This document shows positions 7,440 through 15,549 of a stretch of DNA of 64,000 nt, piece by piece; the first letter of the stretch is position 1; each line of letters starts with the position of its first letter. The DNA comes from JABCYV01 sp963729325 (GTDB taxonomy: Bacteria; Acidobacteriota; Terriglobia; Terriglobales; Acidobacteriaceae), in NCBI GenBank assembly GCA_963729325.1, contig CAVSNS010000051.1, forward strand, positions 189,661 to 253,660, written 5' to 3'. The translations under genes and the position numbers were made by a program. Below the pieces are notes generated by a model. The model was not told the origin of the DNA. It made no database searches and saw nothing but the letters and a program-made list of their open reading frames with translations.

Positions 7440-8945
7440 CTGGGTTTTAAGTTCCGATACACGCTTTGCGTCGCCTTGCTATTGGCGCTGGCAGAATTGT
7501 GTCTGGCAGAAGAGCAGCCCAAGGTGGTTTTGGACACGAGTGAGACTCTGTTTACAGTGCTGACGGCGATCAACGCATGTGGCTACGACCAGGAACTGAG
7601 CATTTCGGATCCGCTGCGGGCGCAGATTCGCAGCGAAGTCGCCAAGACCATCCAGCAATCCGAAGACACACAGGAAGCCGCCAAGGCGATGTGCCAGTTC
7701 TATGAGGACCATCAGCAACCAGACGCTTCGCACATGCTGGCACAATACGAGTCTCTCGCGCTCTATCTCAACCCGCCGCCGGCATTAGCTCCCAAGGTCA
7801 AAGAGGCGGATCTTCCTCCGGATGCGAACTACCTGCTCGGATTTGTGCCTCTGTTGCAGAAGTTCTACGAGAAAGCGGGGTTGCATTCTACGTGGCAGCG
7901 CAACCATGAGGCCTACTCCGCGTTGACCGATCGTTATCACGAACCCCTGGCCAAGATGTTGTTCGACACCGAGGTTTATCTCAAGCTGCCGTCGGCGGGC
8001 TACCTGGGCCGGCAATTCACGGTCTACATCGATCCCATGGGCGCGCCTGGGCAGACCAACGCGCGCAATTACGGTTCGGACTACTACGTCGTGATCTCGC
8101 CGGGAACCGGTTCGTCGCTCAAGATGGAGCAGATCCGCCATACTTATCTGCATTACTTGCTGGACCCGCTTGCGCTAAAGTATCCAACGACTATGAAGCG
8201 GCTGGAACCTTTGCTGGCCTCGCTGAAAACCGCTCCCATGGATCAGAGCTTTAAGAGTGATATCTCGCTTCTGGTGACCGAGTGTCTGATCCGAGCAGTT
8301 GAAGCGCGCACCGCAAGCCCCAAAGCGTCCGAAGAGCAGCGAGAACAAGCGGTCGACAATTCGGTGCAACAGGGTTTTGTATTGACAACTTACTTCTATC
8401 AGGCACTGGCGGCGTTTGAGAAGGGTCCTGCTGGCCTGCGGAATGCTTACGCCGAGCTTATGGAGAACATTGAGCTACGTCGCGAAGAGAAGCGAGCGGC
8501 GCAGATTCATTTTGCCGCTAAGGCGGACCCAGAGCTGTTACACATTTCGCGGCCCATGGAGGGCAAGCTGCTCATTACCGCTGAGCAGCGGCTGTCTGCT
8601 GGGGACGCTGACAGCGCGCAGAAGCTGGCTCAGGAGGCCCTAGACGACAAGAGTGAGGATCCTGGCCGGGCGCTCTTCATCCTGGCCCAAGTTGCAACCG
8701 CGAACCGCAAGATCGATGATGCTCGCAACTATTTTCAGCGGGCATTGGAGGTCGCGCACGAACCCAAGGTGGTTGCCTGGTCGCATATCTACTTGGGGCG
8801 AATATTCGACTTGCAAGAAAACCGTCCGGTAGCGATTGATCACTACAGGGCCGCGCTGAACGCAGGCGCCTCCTTGCCCGAGGCCAAAGCAGCGGCGGAA
8901 CGTGGGCTGCAACAACCCTACGAGCCGCGTAGTCATCCCCAATAA
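7440..8945 (+). CDS. Secreted TPR-repeat protein (non-ATG start)
   Basis: About 500 residues; no ATG is available at the 5' end. AGGAGG at 7430-7435 precedes an in-frame CTG at 7440, which would give LGFKFRYTLCVALLLALAEL, a good signal peptide; TTG 7476 and TTG 7482 are later alternatives that cut into that signal. Residues 60-330 are helical with no named domain; TPR-like repeats occupy the C-terminal third (ALFILAQVATANRKIDDARN, then WSHIYLGRIFDLQENRP). Function is unknown, probably periplasmic. A second TPR protein follows after 62 bases. Confidence 0.75.
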   Translation: MGFKFRYTLCVALLLALAELCLAEEQPKVVLDTSETLFTVLTAINACGYDQELSISDPLRAQIRSEVAKTIQQSEDTQEAAKAMCQFYEDHQQPDASHMLAQYESLALYLNPPPALAPKVKEADLPPDANYLLGFVPLLQKFYEKAGLHSTWQRNHEAYSALTDRYHEPLAKMLFDTEVYLKLPSAGYLGRQFTVYIDPMGAPGQTNARNYGSDYYVVISPGTGSSLKMEQIRHTYLHYLLDPLALKYPTTMKRLEPLLASLKTAPMDQSFKSDISLLVTECLIRAVEARTASPKASEEQREQAVDNSVQQGFVLTTYFYQALAAFEKGPAGLRNAYAELMENIELRREEKRAAQIHFAAKADPELLHISRPMEGKLLITAEQRLSAGDADSAQKLAQEALDDKSEDPGRALFILAQVATANRKIDDARNYFQRALEVAHEPKVVAWSHIYLGRIFDLQENRPVAIDHYRAALNAGASLPEAKAAAERGLQQPYEPRSHPQ

Positions 8946-9007
8946 GATGGCGGTGCGCGAGGAAAGCCAAGAATCCGTAATTCCCGAGATGTGACTAAGG
9001 AGAGAGC

Positions 9008-9898
9008 ATGAGTCGAGCAGCGATGGTTGGAATGGTGCTGGCGCTGGCCACTTTTGTGTTTGCGGAGCCACAAGCGCCAGCCACACAAAATCAACCGGCG
9101 ACGCAAGGGGGCACGGCGCAACAGGGCACGGCACCACCGGCACCCGCCGCCCAGGGAAAGCGTCCGCCACAAGCAAAGACCCAGCCCGAATTCGATGCCT
9201 ACAATGCGGCTGTGGCCAGCGCCAATGATCCGGCCGCCATGGAAAAAGCTGCGAACGACTTTGCCACTAAGTTTCCTGACAGCGAATTGCGTGTGCTGCT
9301 CTACCGTACCGCCATGCATAGCTTTCAGAGTGCGAACAATGCCGACAAGATGATGGAGATGGGCCGCTCCGTGCTTAAGATCGATCCGGATGATCCCGAA
9401 GCCCTGGTGGGTGTAGCGCAAGTTCTGGCGGAGCGCACCCGGGACACCGATCTGGACAAAGATCAGCGTCTGGATGAAGCAATGAAGCTGGCGCAGCGCT
9501 CGATTGAAACCGTCGATACCGACGTCGCCGTCCCGGCGGGAACACCTCAGGAAAAGATCGACGCTTACAAGGGGTTCCTGCGATCTAGTGCTTACTCGAT
9601 CATGGGCGCGTTGCAGTTCAAAAAGGAAAAATTTGCGGACGCGGAGGCTTACCTGCGCAAATCTATCGATGCCTATCCTGCCCAGCCCGATCCAGTAGTG
9701 GTACTGCGCTTGGCGCTATGTTTGGATAAGCAGGATAAGTATCCCGAAGCGCTTAAGTATGCCAATCAATCGCTCCAACTGGCGAAGGACAATCCGACAC
9801 TGAGCCAGTTGGCCACCAACGAGCGCGACCGCCTGGTGCAGCTGACGAGCGGCAGCTCGGCGCCCGCTCCGAAACCGCCGACTCCGCCGAAGAATTAG
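9008..9898 (+). CDS. Secreted TPR-repeat protein
   Basis: 296 residues with a signal peptide (MVGMVLALATFVFA), a Gln/Pro/Ala-rich linker of about 40 residues, and TPR helices (LVGVAQVLAERTRD; YSIMGALQFKKEKFADAEAY; LRLALCLDKQDKYPEALKYA). The C-terminus is Pro-rich. GGAGAG at 8999-9004 supports the ATG at 9008. It lies directly downstream of the other TPR gene and may form one transcription unit with it. TPR proteins scaffold envelope complexes; the partner is not identifiable here. Confidence 0.8.
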   Translation: MSRAAMVGMVLALATFVFAEPQAPATQNQPATQGGTAQQGTAPPAPAAQGKRPPQAKTQPEFDAYNAAVASANDPAAMEKAANDFATKFPDSELRVLLYRTAMHSFQSANNADKMMEMGRSVLKIDPDDPEALVGVAQVLAERTRDTDLDKDQRLDEAMKLAQRSIETVDTDVAVPAGTPQEKIDAYKGFLRSSAYSIMGALQFKKEKFADAEAYLRKSIDAYPAQPDPVVVLRLALCLDKQDKYPEALKYANQSLQLAKDNPTLSQLATNERDRLVQLTSGSSAPAPKPPTPPKN

Positions 9899-10024
9899 GG
9901 GCTGTTCCAGCGGATATAGGTGGTAGCCGTATCTCAGATCCATTGCGGATCGACGTAAGCCCCTGCTCCGCGGGTTCACCGCCTTGTCTGTCAGTCGTGC
10001 TTTCCAGATTGTGACGTTCAGATC

Positions 10025-10816
10025 GTGCAGCCAAGAGACATTGCGAGATTGGAAGAAGCCCTGGGATACCACTTCGGGCGTCCCGAGTTGCTTCAGCAGG
10101 CATTAACCCATACTTCCCAGGCACGAGAACTGGAAGCGCTTCAGGCGGCCGAGCGCCGCCCTGTCGGTGACAACGAGCAACTCGAGTTTCTGGGAGACGC
10201 GGTTCTCGGATTCATCACGACCGAGGAATTGTTCAATCGCTTTCCGCATTTCCGGGAAGGCGAGCTGTCCAAATTGCGGGCGCATCTGGTAAGCGAAAAG
10301 CATCTAATCCGGGTAGCCCAGGAATTGCAACTGGGCCACTATCTGCACTTGGGTCGGGGCGAGGAGAAAAGTGGAGGCCGGAACAAAACTGCACTACTGG
10401 TGGACGCCCTGGAAGCGGTCCTAGCGGCGATGTATCTGGACGGCGGGCTAAGTACGGTTCGAAAGCTCGTGCTGCAATACGTGGTTGCCCCGGAACTGGA
10501 ACGCATCGCCGTAACTGGCAGCAGTCTCCCGTTAACCGACTACAAGTCAGCGCTGCAGGAGAAACTGCAGGCTATGGGACTTCCCCAGCCGGCATATATG
10601 CTGGTAAAGGAACGGGGTCCGGAACACAACAAGATCTTTACTGTAGAGGCCCGTCTGCCCGCTGCGGAAAATCATGCCAAGGCGGAGTTCGTAGGCCGAG
10701 CTGAGGGATCAACGAAGAAGAATGCCGAACAGGACGCGGCGCGACAGTTGCTCGAGTATTTGGCATCGCGACCGGACGAAGTAAATAGCCGTCCACAACG
10801 CAAGGGGCGCGGATAG
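10025..10816 (+). CDS. rnc: Ribonuclease III
   Basis: 263 residues from GTG 10025. The RNase III signature NEQLEFLGDAVL lies at about residues 50-61, with the second acidic pair in LLVDALEAVLAAMYLDGG. The C-terminal quarter is a double-stranded RNA-binding domain (DYKSALQEKLQAMGLPQPAY through AEQDAARQLLEYL). It cuts double-stranded RNA in rRNA and mRNA maturation. It precedes the tandem signal peptidase genes by nine bases; rnc and lepB are neighbours in many bacteria. Confidence 0.97.
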   Translation: MQPRDIARLEEALGYHFGRPELLQQALTHTSQARELEALQAAERRPVGDNEQLEFLGDAVLGFITTEELFNRFPHFREGELSKLRAHLVSEKHLIRVAQELQLGHYLHLGRGEEKSGGRNKTALLVDALEAVLAAMYLDGGLSTVRKLVLQYVVAPELERIAVTGSSLPLTDYKSALQEKLQAMGLPQPAYMLVKERGPEHNKIFTVEARLPAAENHAKAEFVGRAEGSTKKNAEQDAARQLLEYLASRPDEVNSRPQRKGRG

Positions 10817-10825
10817 TTCGATCCA

Positions 10826-11576
10826 ATGGAAGCAATAGCAAAGCATCGGCGGTCCGATGGCCTGAGCTCACTGCAGGCGTTGTTGGGGACTGTAGTGATT
10901 GCGGTCTTCGTCATAACATTTGTGGTCCAGGCCTTCCAGATCCCTTCCGAATCCATGGAGAACACGCTCTTGATCGGCGACTACCTGCTGGTGGACAAGC
11001 TGCGTTATGGAGGAGGGGGCATCGGGGACCACTTCATGCCGTACCAAATTTTGCGACGCGGCGACATCATTGTTTTTCGTTATCCGGTCAATCCTGCCAA
11101 GCATTTCGTGAAGCGTGTAATCGGCTTGCCTGGCGACCGGGTACGCCTGATCAACCGGCAAGTTTACGTGAACGGCATTCCGCTCCGGGAACCGTACGTC
11201 CAGCATACGCGGCTAGAGCACGATGTGTTCCGCGACGAATTTCCCCGGCTTAAACATAGCGGCTCCGGGAATGGAAGCGGATTGGTGGCAGCAGATGAAG
11301 AAACTGGTCGAGGACGGCCAGTTGATCGTCCCTGAAGGACACTACTTTGTTCTGGGCGACAACCGCGACGATAGCCAGGACAGCCGCTATTGGGGCTTTG
11401 TTCCACGGGAAAATGTCGTGGGACGGCCGTTGCTCATCTACTGGTCGATGCGAAACTTTGATCAGGAGTTTCCGGCTTCAGCTAACGCGGGTGATAAACT
11501 CGTTCACTTCGCCTATGCGGCAACTCATTTGCTTCAGATTACACGCTGGGATCGCACCTTTCGATTAATCAACTGA
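10826..11576 (+). pseudogene. lepB: Signal peptidase I, first copy, frameshifted
   Basis: The first frame (10826 to about 11245) holds a transmembrane segment, the catalytic serine in IPSESMENTL (Ser43) and the lysine box KRVIGLPGD. The second frame (about 11247-11576) holds GDNRDDSQDSRYWG and the C-terminus. Deleting one C from the CCCC run at 11243-11246 joins DEFPGLNIAAPG and gives an uninterrupted 249-residue S26 peptidase. So the sequence as given is broken by a single extra base. Type I signal peptidases remove signal peptides at the periplasmic face. An intact paralog follows 22 bases downstream. Confidence 0.88.
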
Positions 11577-11598
11577 TGAGGAGGAGTATCGCCCGACC

Positions 11599-12387
11599 AT
11601 GGGACAGACTCTAGTGGCCAAAAAAGAGAAAGAAACTGAGCAGGAAGAGAAACCACGCGAAACCACAGTAGAGTTTCTGTCGTCGCTGGCCGCCGTGCTG
11701 GTGACCGGCCTGTTCATTATTACCTTCATCCTGCAAGCTTTTGAGATCCCTTCGAGTTCCATGGAAAATACTCTGCTGATCGGCGACCACGTGTTTGTGA
11801 ATCGCATTCAGTTCGCGCCCAGGACGCGTTGGGTAGGACCGCTTCTTCCCTATCGGCAGATTCGCCGAGGCGACATCGTGGTTTTCTTCTCTGTATCCGA
11901 GCCCGGCCTCTATATCGTGAAGCGCATCATGGGCGTTCCCGGAGACCGCATCCACCTTCGCGATGGCGTTGTCTATCGCAACGGGGAAAAGCTCGATGAG
12001 CCTTACGTGGTCCACAGCACCAGAGAGGGGTTCAATCCTTATCGGGACAACTTCCCTGCGGTGCCACCGTCGGACTACAACAACGTCACACCCGATTGGC
12101 AACTGAATTTGCCCCAACACATCCAAGGTGCCGATGTGGTTGTGCCTCCCGACAGTTACTTCGCCATGGGCGACAATCGAGATGTGAGTTATGACAGCCG
12201 CTATTGGGGTTTTATTCCGCAAGAAAATGTAATTGGACGCCCCATGTTCATATATTGGTCGTTTGAAACGCCCCCCAATCAGTACCTGCAAAAAGGAGTG
12301 GGGGAACGGCTTCAGTTTCTGGTTCACGTGGTGATTCATTTCTTCGACGAAACACGGTGGCGGCGTACGTTCCGGGTGGTTCGTTGA
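11599..12387 (+). CDS. lepB: Signal peptidase I, second copy
   Basis: 262 residues, intact. A charged cytoplasmic tail (KKEKETEQEEK), one membrane span (LAAVLVTGLFIITFILQA), the nucleophile in IPSSSMENTL (Ser54), the general-base lysine in VKRIMGVPGD and the GDNRDVSYDSRYWG box are all present. It has an insertion between boxes D and E (YRDNFPAVPPSDYNN) typical of longer family members. Its divergence from the first copy suggests an old duplication. Its stop overlaps the next start (TTGA at 12384-12387), so translation is probably coupled to the AsmA-like gene. Confidence 0.96.
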   Translation: MGQTLVAKKEKETEQEEKPRETTVEFLSSLAAVLVTGLFIITFILQAFEIPSSSMENTLLIGDHVFVNRIQFAPRTRWVGPLLPYRQIRRGDIVVFFSVSEPGLYIVKRIMGVPGDRIHLRDGVVYRNGEKLDEPYVVHSTREGFNPYRDNFPAVPPSDYNNVTPDWQLNLPQHIQGADVVVPPDSYFAMGDNRDVSYDSRYWGFIPQENVIGRPMFIYWSFETPPNQYLQKGVGERLQFLVHVVIHFFDETRWRRTFRVVR

Positions 12388-14879
12388 AACTTCTCCGATC
12401 CAAACGCGGCAGAGCGACGGCTGTTGTTGTGCTCTTACTCGCACTCTTTCTCGTGCGTCCCGGGGCGCAACGGCTAAAAAACCGAATTGTGCGTTCGATC
12501 GGCCTGGCAATAGGACGAGAGGTGGATGTTGGTTCGGTACGACTGCGTGTTCTGCCTCCCAGTTTCGAGCTGGATAATTTTGCGATTCACGATGACCCTG
12601 GGTTCAGCGCTGAGCCCCTGCTTCGTTCTCAGGAAGTGACAGCTGCGCTGCGCCTGAGCTCTTTTTTGCGGGGGCGGTTGGAGGTTGCTCATCTCAGCCT
12701 CACCGAGCCGAGCCTGAACCTGGTGCGCAATGCCGACGGACACTGGAATCTTGAGAACCTCGTGTTGCGGGCGGCCCAAACGCCGGTAGCTCCCACGGCT
12801 AAGTCAAGAACCGAAAGCCGCCCCGCATTTCCGTATATTGAAGCCGTCCGCGGTCGCATCAACGTCAAGTTCGGCACGGAAAAGAAGCCCTACGCTCTGA
12901 CGGACGCCGACTTCGCACTTTGGCAAGATTCGGAAAACAGCTGGGGTATGCGGTTAAAGGCACAGCCGGTGCGAACTGATTTCAACCTCACCGACACCGG
13001 GAGCCTCGAAATCAACGGATCCTGGCAGAGGGCGGCGAGTTTGCGCGAAACACCACTGCAGTTCAGCCTGCAATGGAACCGCCCCCAACTGGGCCAGGTC
13101 ACCAAGCTGGTTTACGGCAATGACAAGGGCTGGCGGGGATCGGTCAGGCTGTCGGCAACGCTATTGGGGTCCCCTGCGGACCTGACGGTGGGCACAGATG
13201 CTTCCGTCGAGGACTTTCGACGTTACGACATCCCAGAAGGCGGTGCCATGAGGTTGGTGGCCCGGTGCAGCGCACACTACAGTTCGGTTGACCATGCACT
13301 CTCCAACCTGGCGTGCCAAGCCCCGGTGAGAGAAGGTCTGATCCTACTCGGCGGCAACATCGCGGCCCGATCGGGCACCCTCAGATATCATCTAGCCCTG
13401 GTTGCTCGAGATGTGCCCATGCAGTCCCTGGTGGAATTGGCACGTCACGCCAAGAAAAACATTCCCGATGACCTGGCGGCGACGGGCAAACTGGACGCCA
13501 ATGTCAACGTCATTCGGGGAGACGGTGAAGACGCGATCTGGGAAGGCGGGGGCGAGACCCGCGGCTTCAGCCTAGGATCAAAGCTCACCAAGACGGAACT
13601 GGTCCTCGACCGAATTCCATTCGTCATTTCGCAGACACCAAATCTGAAGCAAATTGCTAAGAATCGACGGATCCAGGTCAGTCGGATGCGCGCCAACCCC
13701 GGAGTTGAGCAGGCCCAGTCACACCCCTACCTGGACGTCGGCCCTTTTAGCTTGCCGCTGGGAGCGTCCTCGCCCGTCGACTTCCGCGGAGAAGTCTCGC
13801 GTTCGGGCTACAACCTTTCAATCCGGGGAGACGCGCAAGTGCAGCGGCTATTGCAGGCGGCAAGGACGGTGGGACTTCCCACCTCTCAACCCGCCGCCGA
13901 TGGGGTTGCCAAACTCGATCTGCAGCTCGGCGGCGCTTGGTCGGGATTCGTCGCACCCAAGGCGATGGGAACTGTTCAACTGCACTCGGTTCGCGCGGAA
14001 GTGCGCGGTTTGAACGCGCCGCTGGAAATTGCTTTTGCGAACCTTCTACTGAACCGGGATGACATCAATGTACGGAATATCGCGGCCACCATTGCAGGCA
14101 GTACGTGGCACGGTTCGGTGCTGCTGGCACGGCAATGTGCGCCGCCAGGCACGTGCCCAGTTCGCTTCGATCTGCACGCGGATGCGGTCGCGACCGATGC
14201 ACTGAATCAACTGCTCAGTCCACATCCCAAGAAGGGGCCTTGGTATCGCTTCTTGAGCTCGTCAGCACAGTCCAGGCCGCCCTTCCTGGCTTCGCTGCGC
14301 GCGGTAGGAAAGCTATCTGCAAATCGAGTGTTGGTTCACAAGCTGGTTGCCACTAAAGTTTCAGCCAACGTCGAATTGCAGGACGGCAAGTTGCGGCTAG
14401 CTGATCTGCACGGAGAGCTTCTGGGCGGCAGGCATTTGGGCGAGTGGAAGGCGGATTTCACCACCAAGCCGCCAGAATACAGCGGCACCGGCACGCTGGA
14501 GCGAGTTTCCCTGGGACAAGTAGCCGAATTCATGCGAGACAGCTGGATCACCGGCACTGCAACCGCCACCTACCACTTGACCCTTTCTGGTTTGAGCGCG
14601 ACCGAACTGCTCTCCTCCGCCAATGCAAGCTTGCAGGTAGATGCGCATGACGGCTCGCTGCCTCACGTCACGCTGGCGGGTATAAAGGGGTCGCTGCGCA
14701 TGAATCGCTTTGTGGGACACCTGCTTTTCAGTGATGGCAAGTTCGAAATCCAGGAAGGCAAACTCGAAACTCCGGACAGCATCTATCAGGTTAGCGGCAC
14801 CGCTTCTCTGGATCGCATTCTGGATGTGAAACTCGATACGCGAGGGCGCTCCCGGCATATAGCATTACTGGTACGCTAA
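12384..14879 (+). CDS. AsmA-family inner-membrane/periplasmic protein
   Basis: 831 residues from TTG 12384 (an upstream ATG at 12357 would overlap lepB by 31 bases). An N-terminal membrane anchor (AVVVLLLALFLVRPGA) is followed by the AsmA N-terminal domain, recognisable from VDVGSVRLRVLPPSFELDNF and the SLTEPSLNLVRNADGHWNLE motif. The rest is long repetitive beta-structure, and the C-terminal part (VSLGQVAEFMRDSWITGTAT) matches AsmA-like C-terminal repeats. AsmA/YhdP-type proteins are thought to move phospholipid across the periplasm and influence outer-membrane assembly. Coupled to the upstream signal peptidase gene. Confidence 0.85.
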   Translation: MKLLRSKRGRATAVVVLLLALFLVRPGAQRLKNRIVRSIGLAIGREVDVGSVRLRVLPPSFELDNFAIHDDPGFSAEPLLRSQEVTAALRLSSFLRGRLEVAHLSLTEPSLNLVRNADGHWNLENLVLRAAQTPVAPTAKSRTESRPAFPYIEAVRGRINVKFGTEKKPYALTDADFALWQDSENSWGMRLKAQPVRTDFNLTDTGSLEINGSWQRAASLRETPLQFSLQWNRPQLGQVTKLVYGNDKGWRGSVRLSATLLGSPADLTVGTDASVEDFRRYDIPEGGAMRLVARCSAHYSSVDHALSNLACQAPVREGLILLGGNIAARSGTLRYHLALVARDVPMQSLVELARHAKKNIPDDLAATGKLDANVNVIRGDGEDAIWEGGGETRGFSLGSKLTKTELVLDRIPFVISQTPNLKQIAKNRRIQVSRMRANPGVEQAQSHPYLDVGPFSLPLGASSPVDFRGEVSRSGYNLSIRGDAQVQRLLQAARTVGLPTSQPAADGVAKLDLQLGGAWSGFVAPKAMGTVQLHSVRAEVRGLNAPLEIAFANLLLNRDDINVRNIAATIAGSTWHGSVLLARQCAPPGTCPVRFDLHADAVATDALNQLLSPHPKKGPWYRFLSSSAQSRPPFLASLRAVGKLSANRVLVHKLVATKVSANVELQDGKLRLADLHGELLGGRHLGEWKADFTTKPPEYSGTGTLERVSLGQVAEFMRDSWITGTATATYHLTLSGLSATELLSSANASLQVDAHDGSLPHVTLAGIKGSLRMNRFVGHLLFSDGKFEIQEGKLETPDSIYQVSGTASLDRILDVKLDTRGRSRHIALLVR

Positions 14880-14934
14880 CCGAACCACATGTGGCCGTGG
14901 CCTTGCCTCCCGAGACGCAAGCTGCACTGAAACC

Positions 14935-15528
14935 ATGAGGAAGTTTCTGACGTTTCTTCTTGCCGTAATCCTCTTAGCTGCCCTCCCTGAAATTCAATCG
15001 GCTCAAACTCATTCTTCTGTGAACTCTGCAGCTGTTGCCAGTATGCAACGCAAATTGGAGCACGTGCAGAGCAACGGCGCGTTGGCGCACCCGGATACCG
15101 CTTCGACGGAGTTCTCTGAGCAGGAGATTAATTCCTACTTTGCGTCCGGGAACGTCAAGCTGCCAGTCGGGGTGCAATCTGCTACCTTTCAAGGCCAGCC
15201 GGGGATCGTGACTTCGACGGCGCGAGTTGACTTCGATCAACTCAAGACGGGGCGCAATTCTTCGAATCCGCTACTGTCGGTCTTTACCGGAGTTCATGAT
15301 GTCGTGGTGGTAGCCCACGCTCACGGCATCGGTGGACAGGGTTTCGTTCACGTCGACTCGGTGTCGCTCGACGGTGTGGAGATCCCCGCTTTCGTGCTGC
15401 AGATTTTCGTTCAAAAATATCTTCAGCCGCGGTATCCCAATATCGGCTTGGATTCACGATTTGCGTTACCCGATCGCGTCGACACGGCAACTGTTGGACT
15501 GCATACCCTCACGCTTACACAAAAATAG
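14935..15528 (+). CDS. Small secreted protein of unknown function
   Basis: 197 residues with a clear signal peptide (FLTFLLAVILLAALPEIQSA). The mature part is beta-rich: EFSEQEINSYFASGNVKLPV, then ARVDFDQLK, then FVHVDSVSLDGVEIP. The layout resembles periplasmic lipid-binding or DUF-type proteins next to AsmA-like genes, and 'VSLDGVEIPAFVLQ' is like the phospholipid-trafficking domains that evaluate inner-membrane lipid layers, but I cannot name the family. It lies 55 bases after the AsmA gene on the same strand, so a joint envelope role is plausible. Confidence 0.7.
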   Translation: MRKFLTFLLAVILLAALPEIQSAQTHSSVNSAAVASMQRKLEHVQSNGALAHPDTASTEFSEQEINSYFASGNVKLPVGVQSATFQGQPGIVTSTARVDFDQLKTGRNSSNPLLSVFTGVHDVVVVAHAHGIGGQGFVHVDSVSLDGVEIPAFVLQIFVQKYLQPRYPNIGLDSRFALPDRVDTATVGLHTLTLTQK

Positions 15529-15549
15529 CCGGACCAGGCTGATTAGACT

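Noticed and set aside
11611..12510. 299-codon minus-strand ORF opposite lepB
   Set aside because: Antisense to the intact signal peptidase and the start of AsmA.
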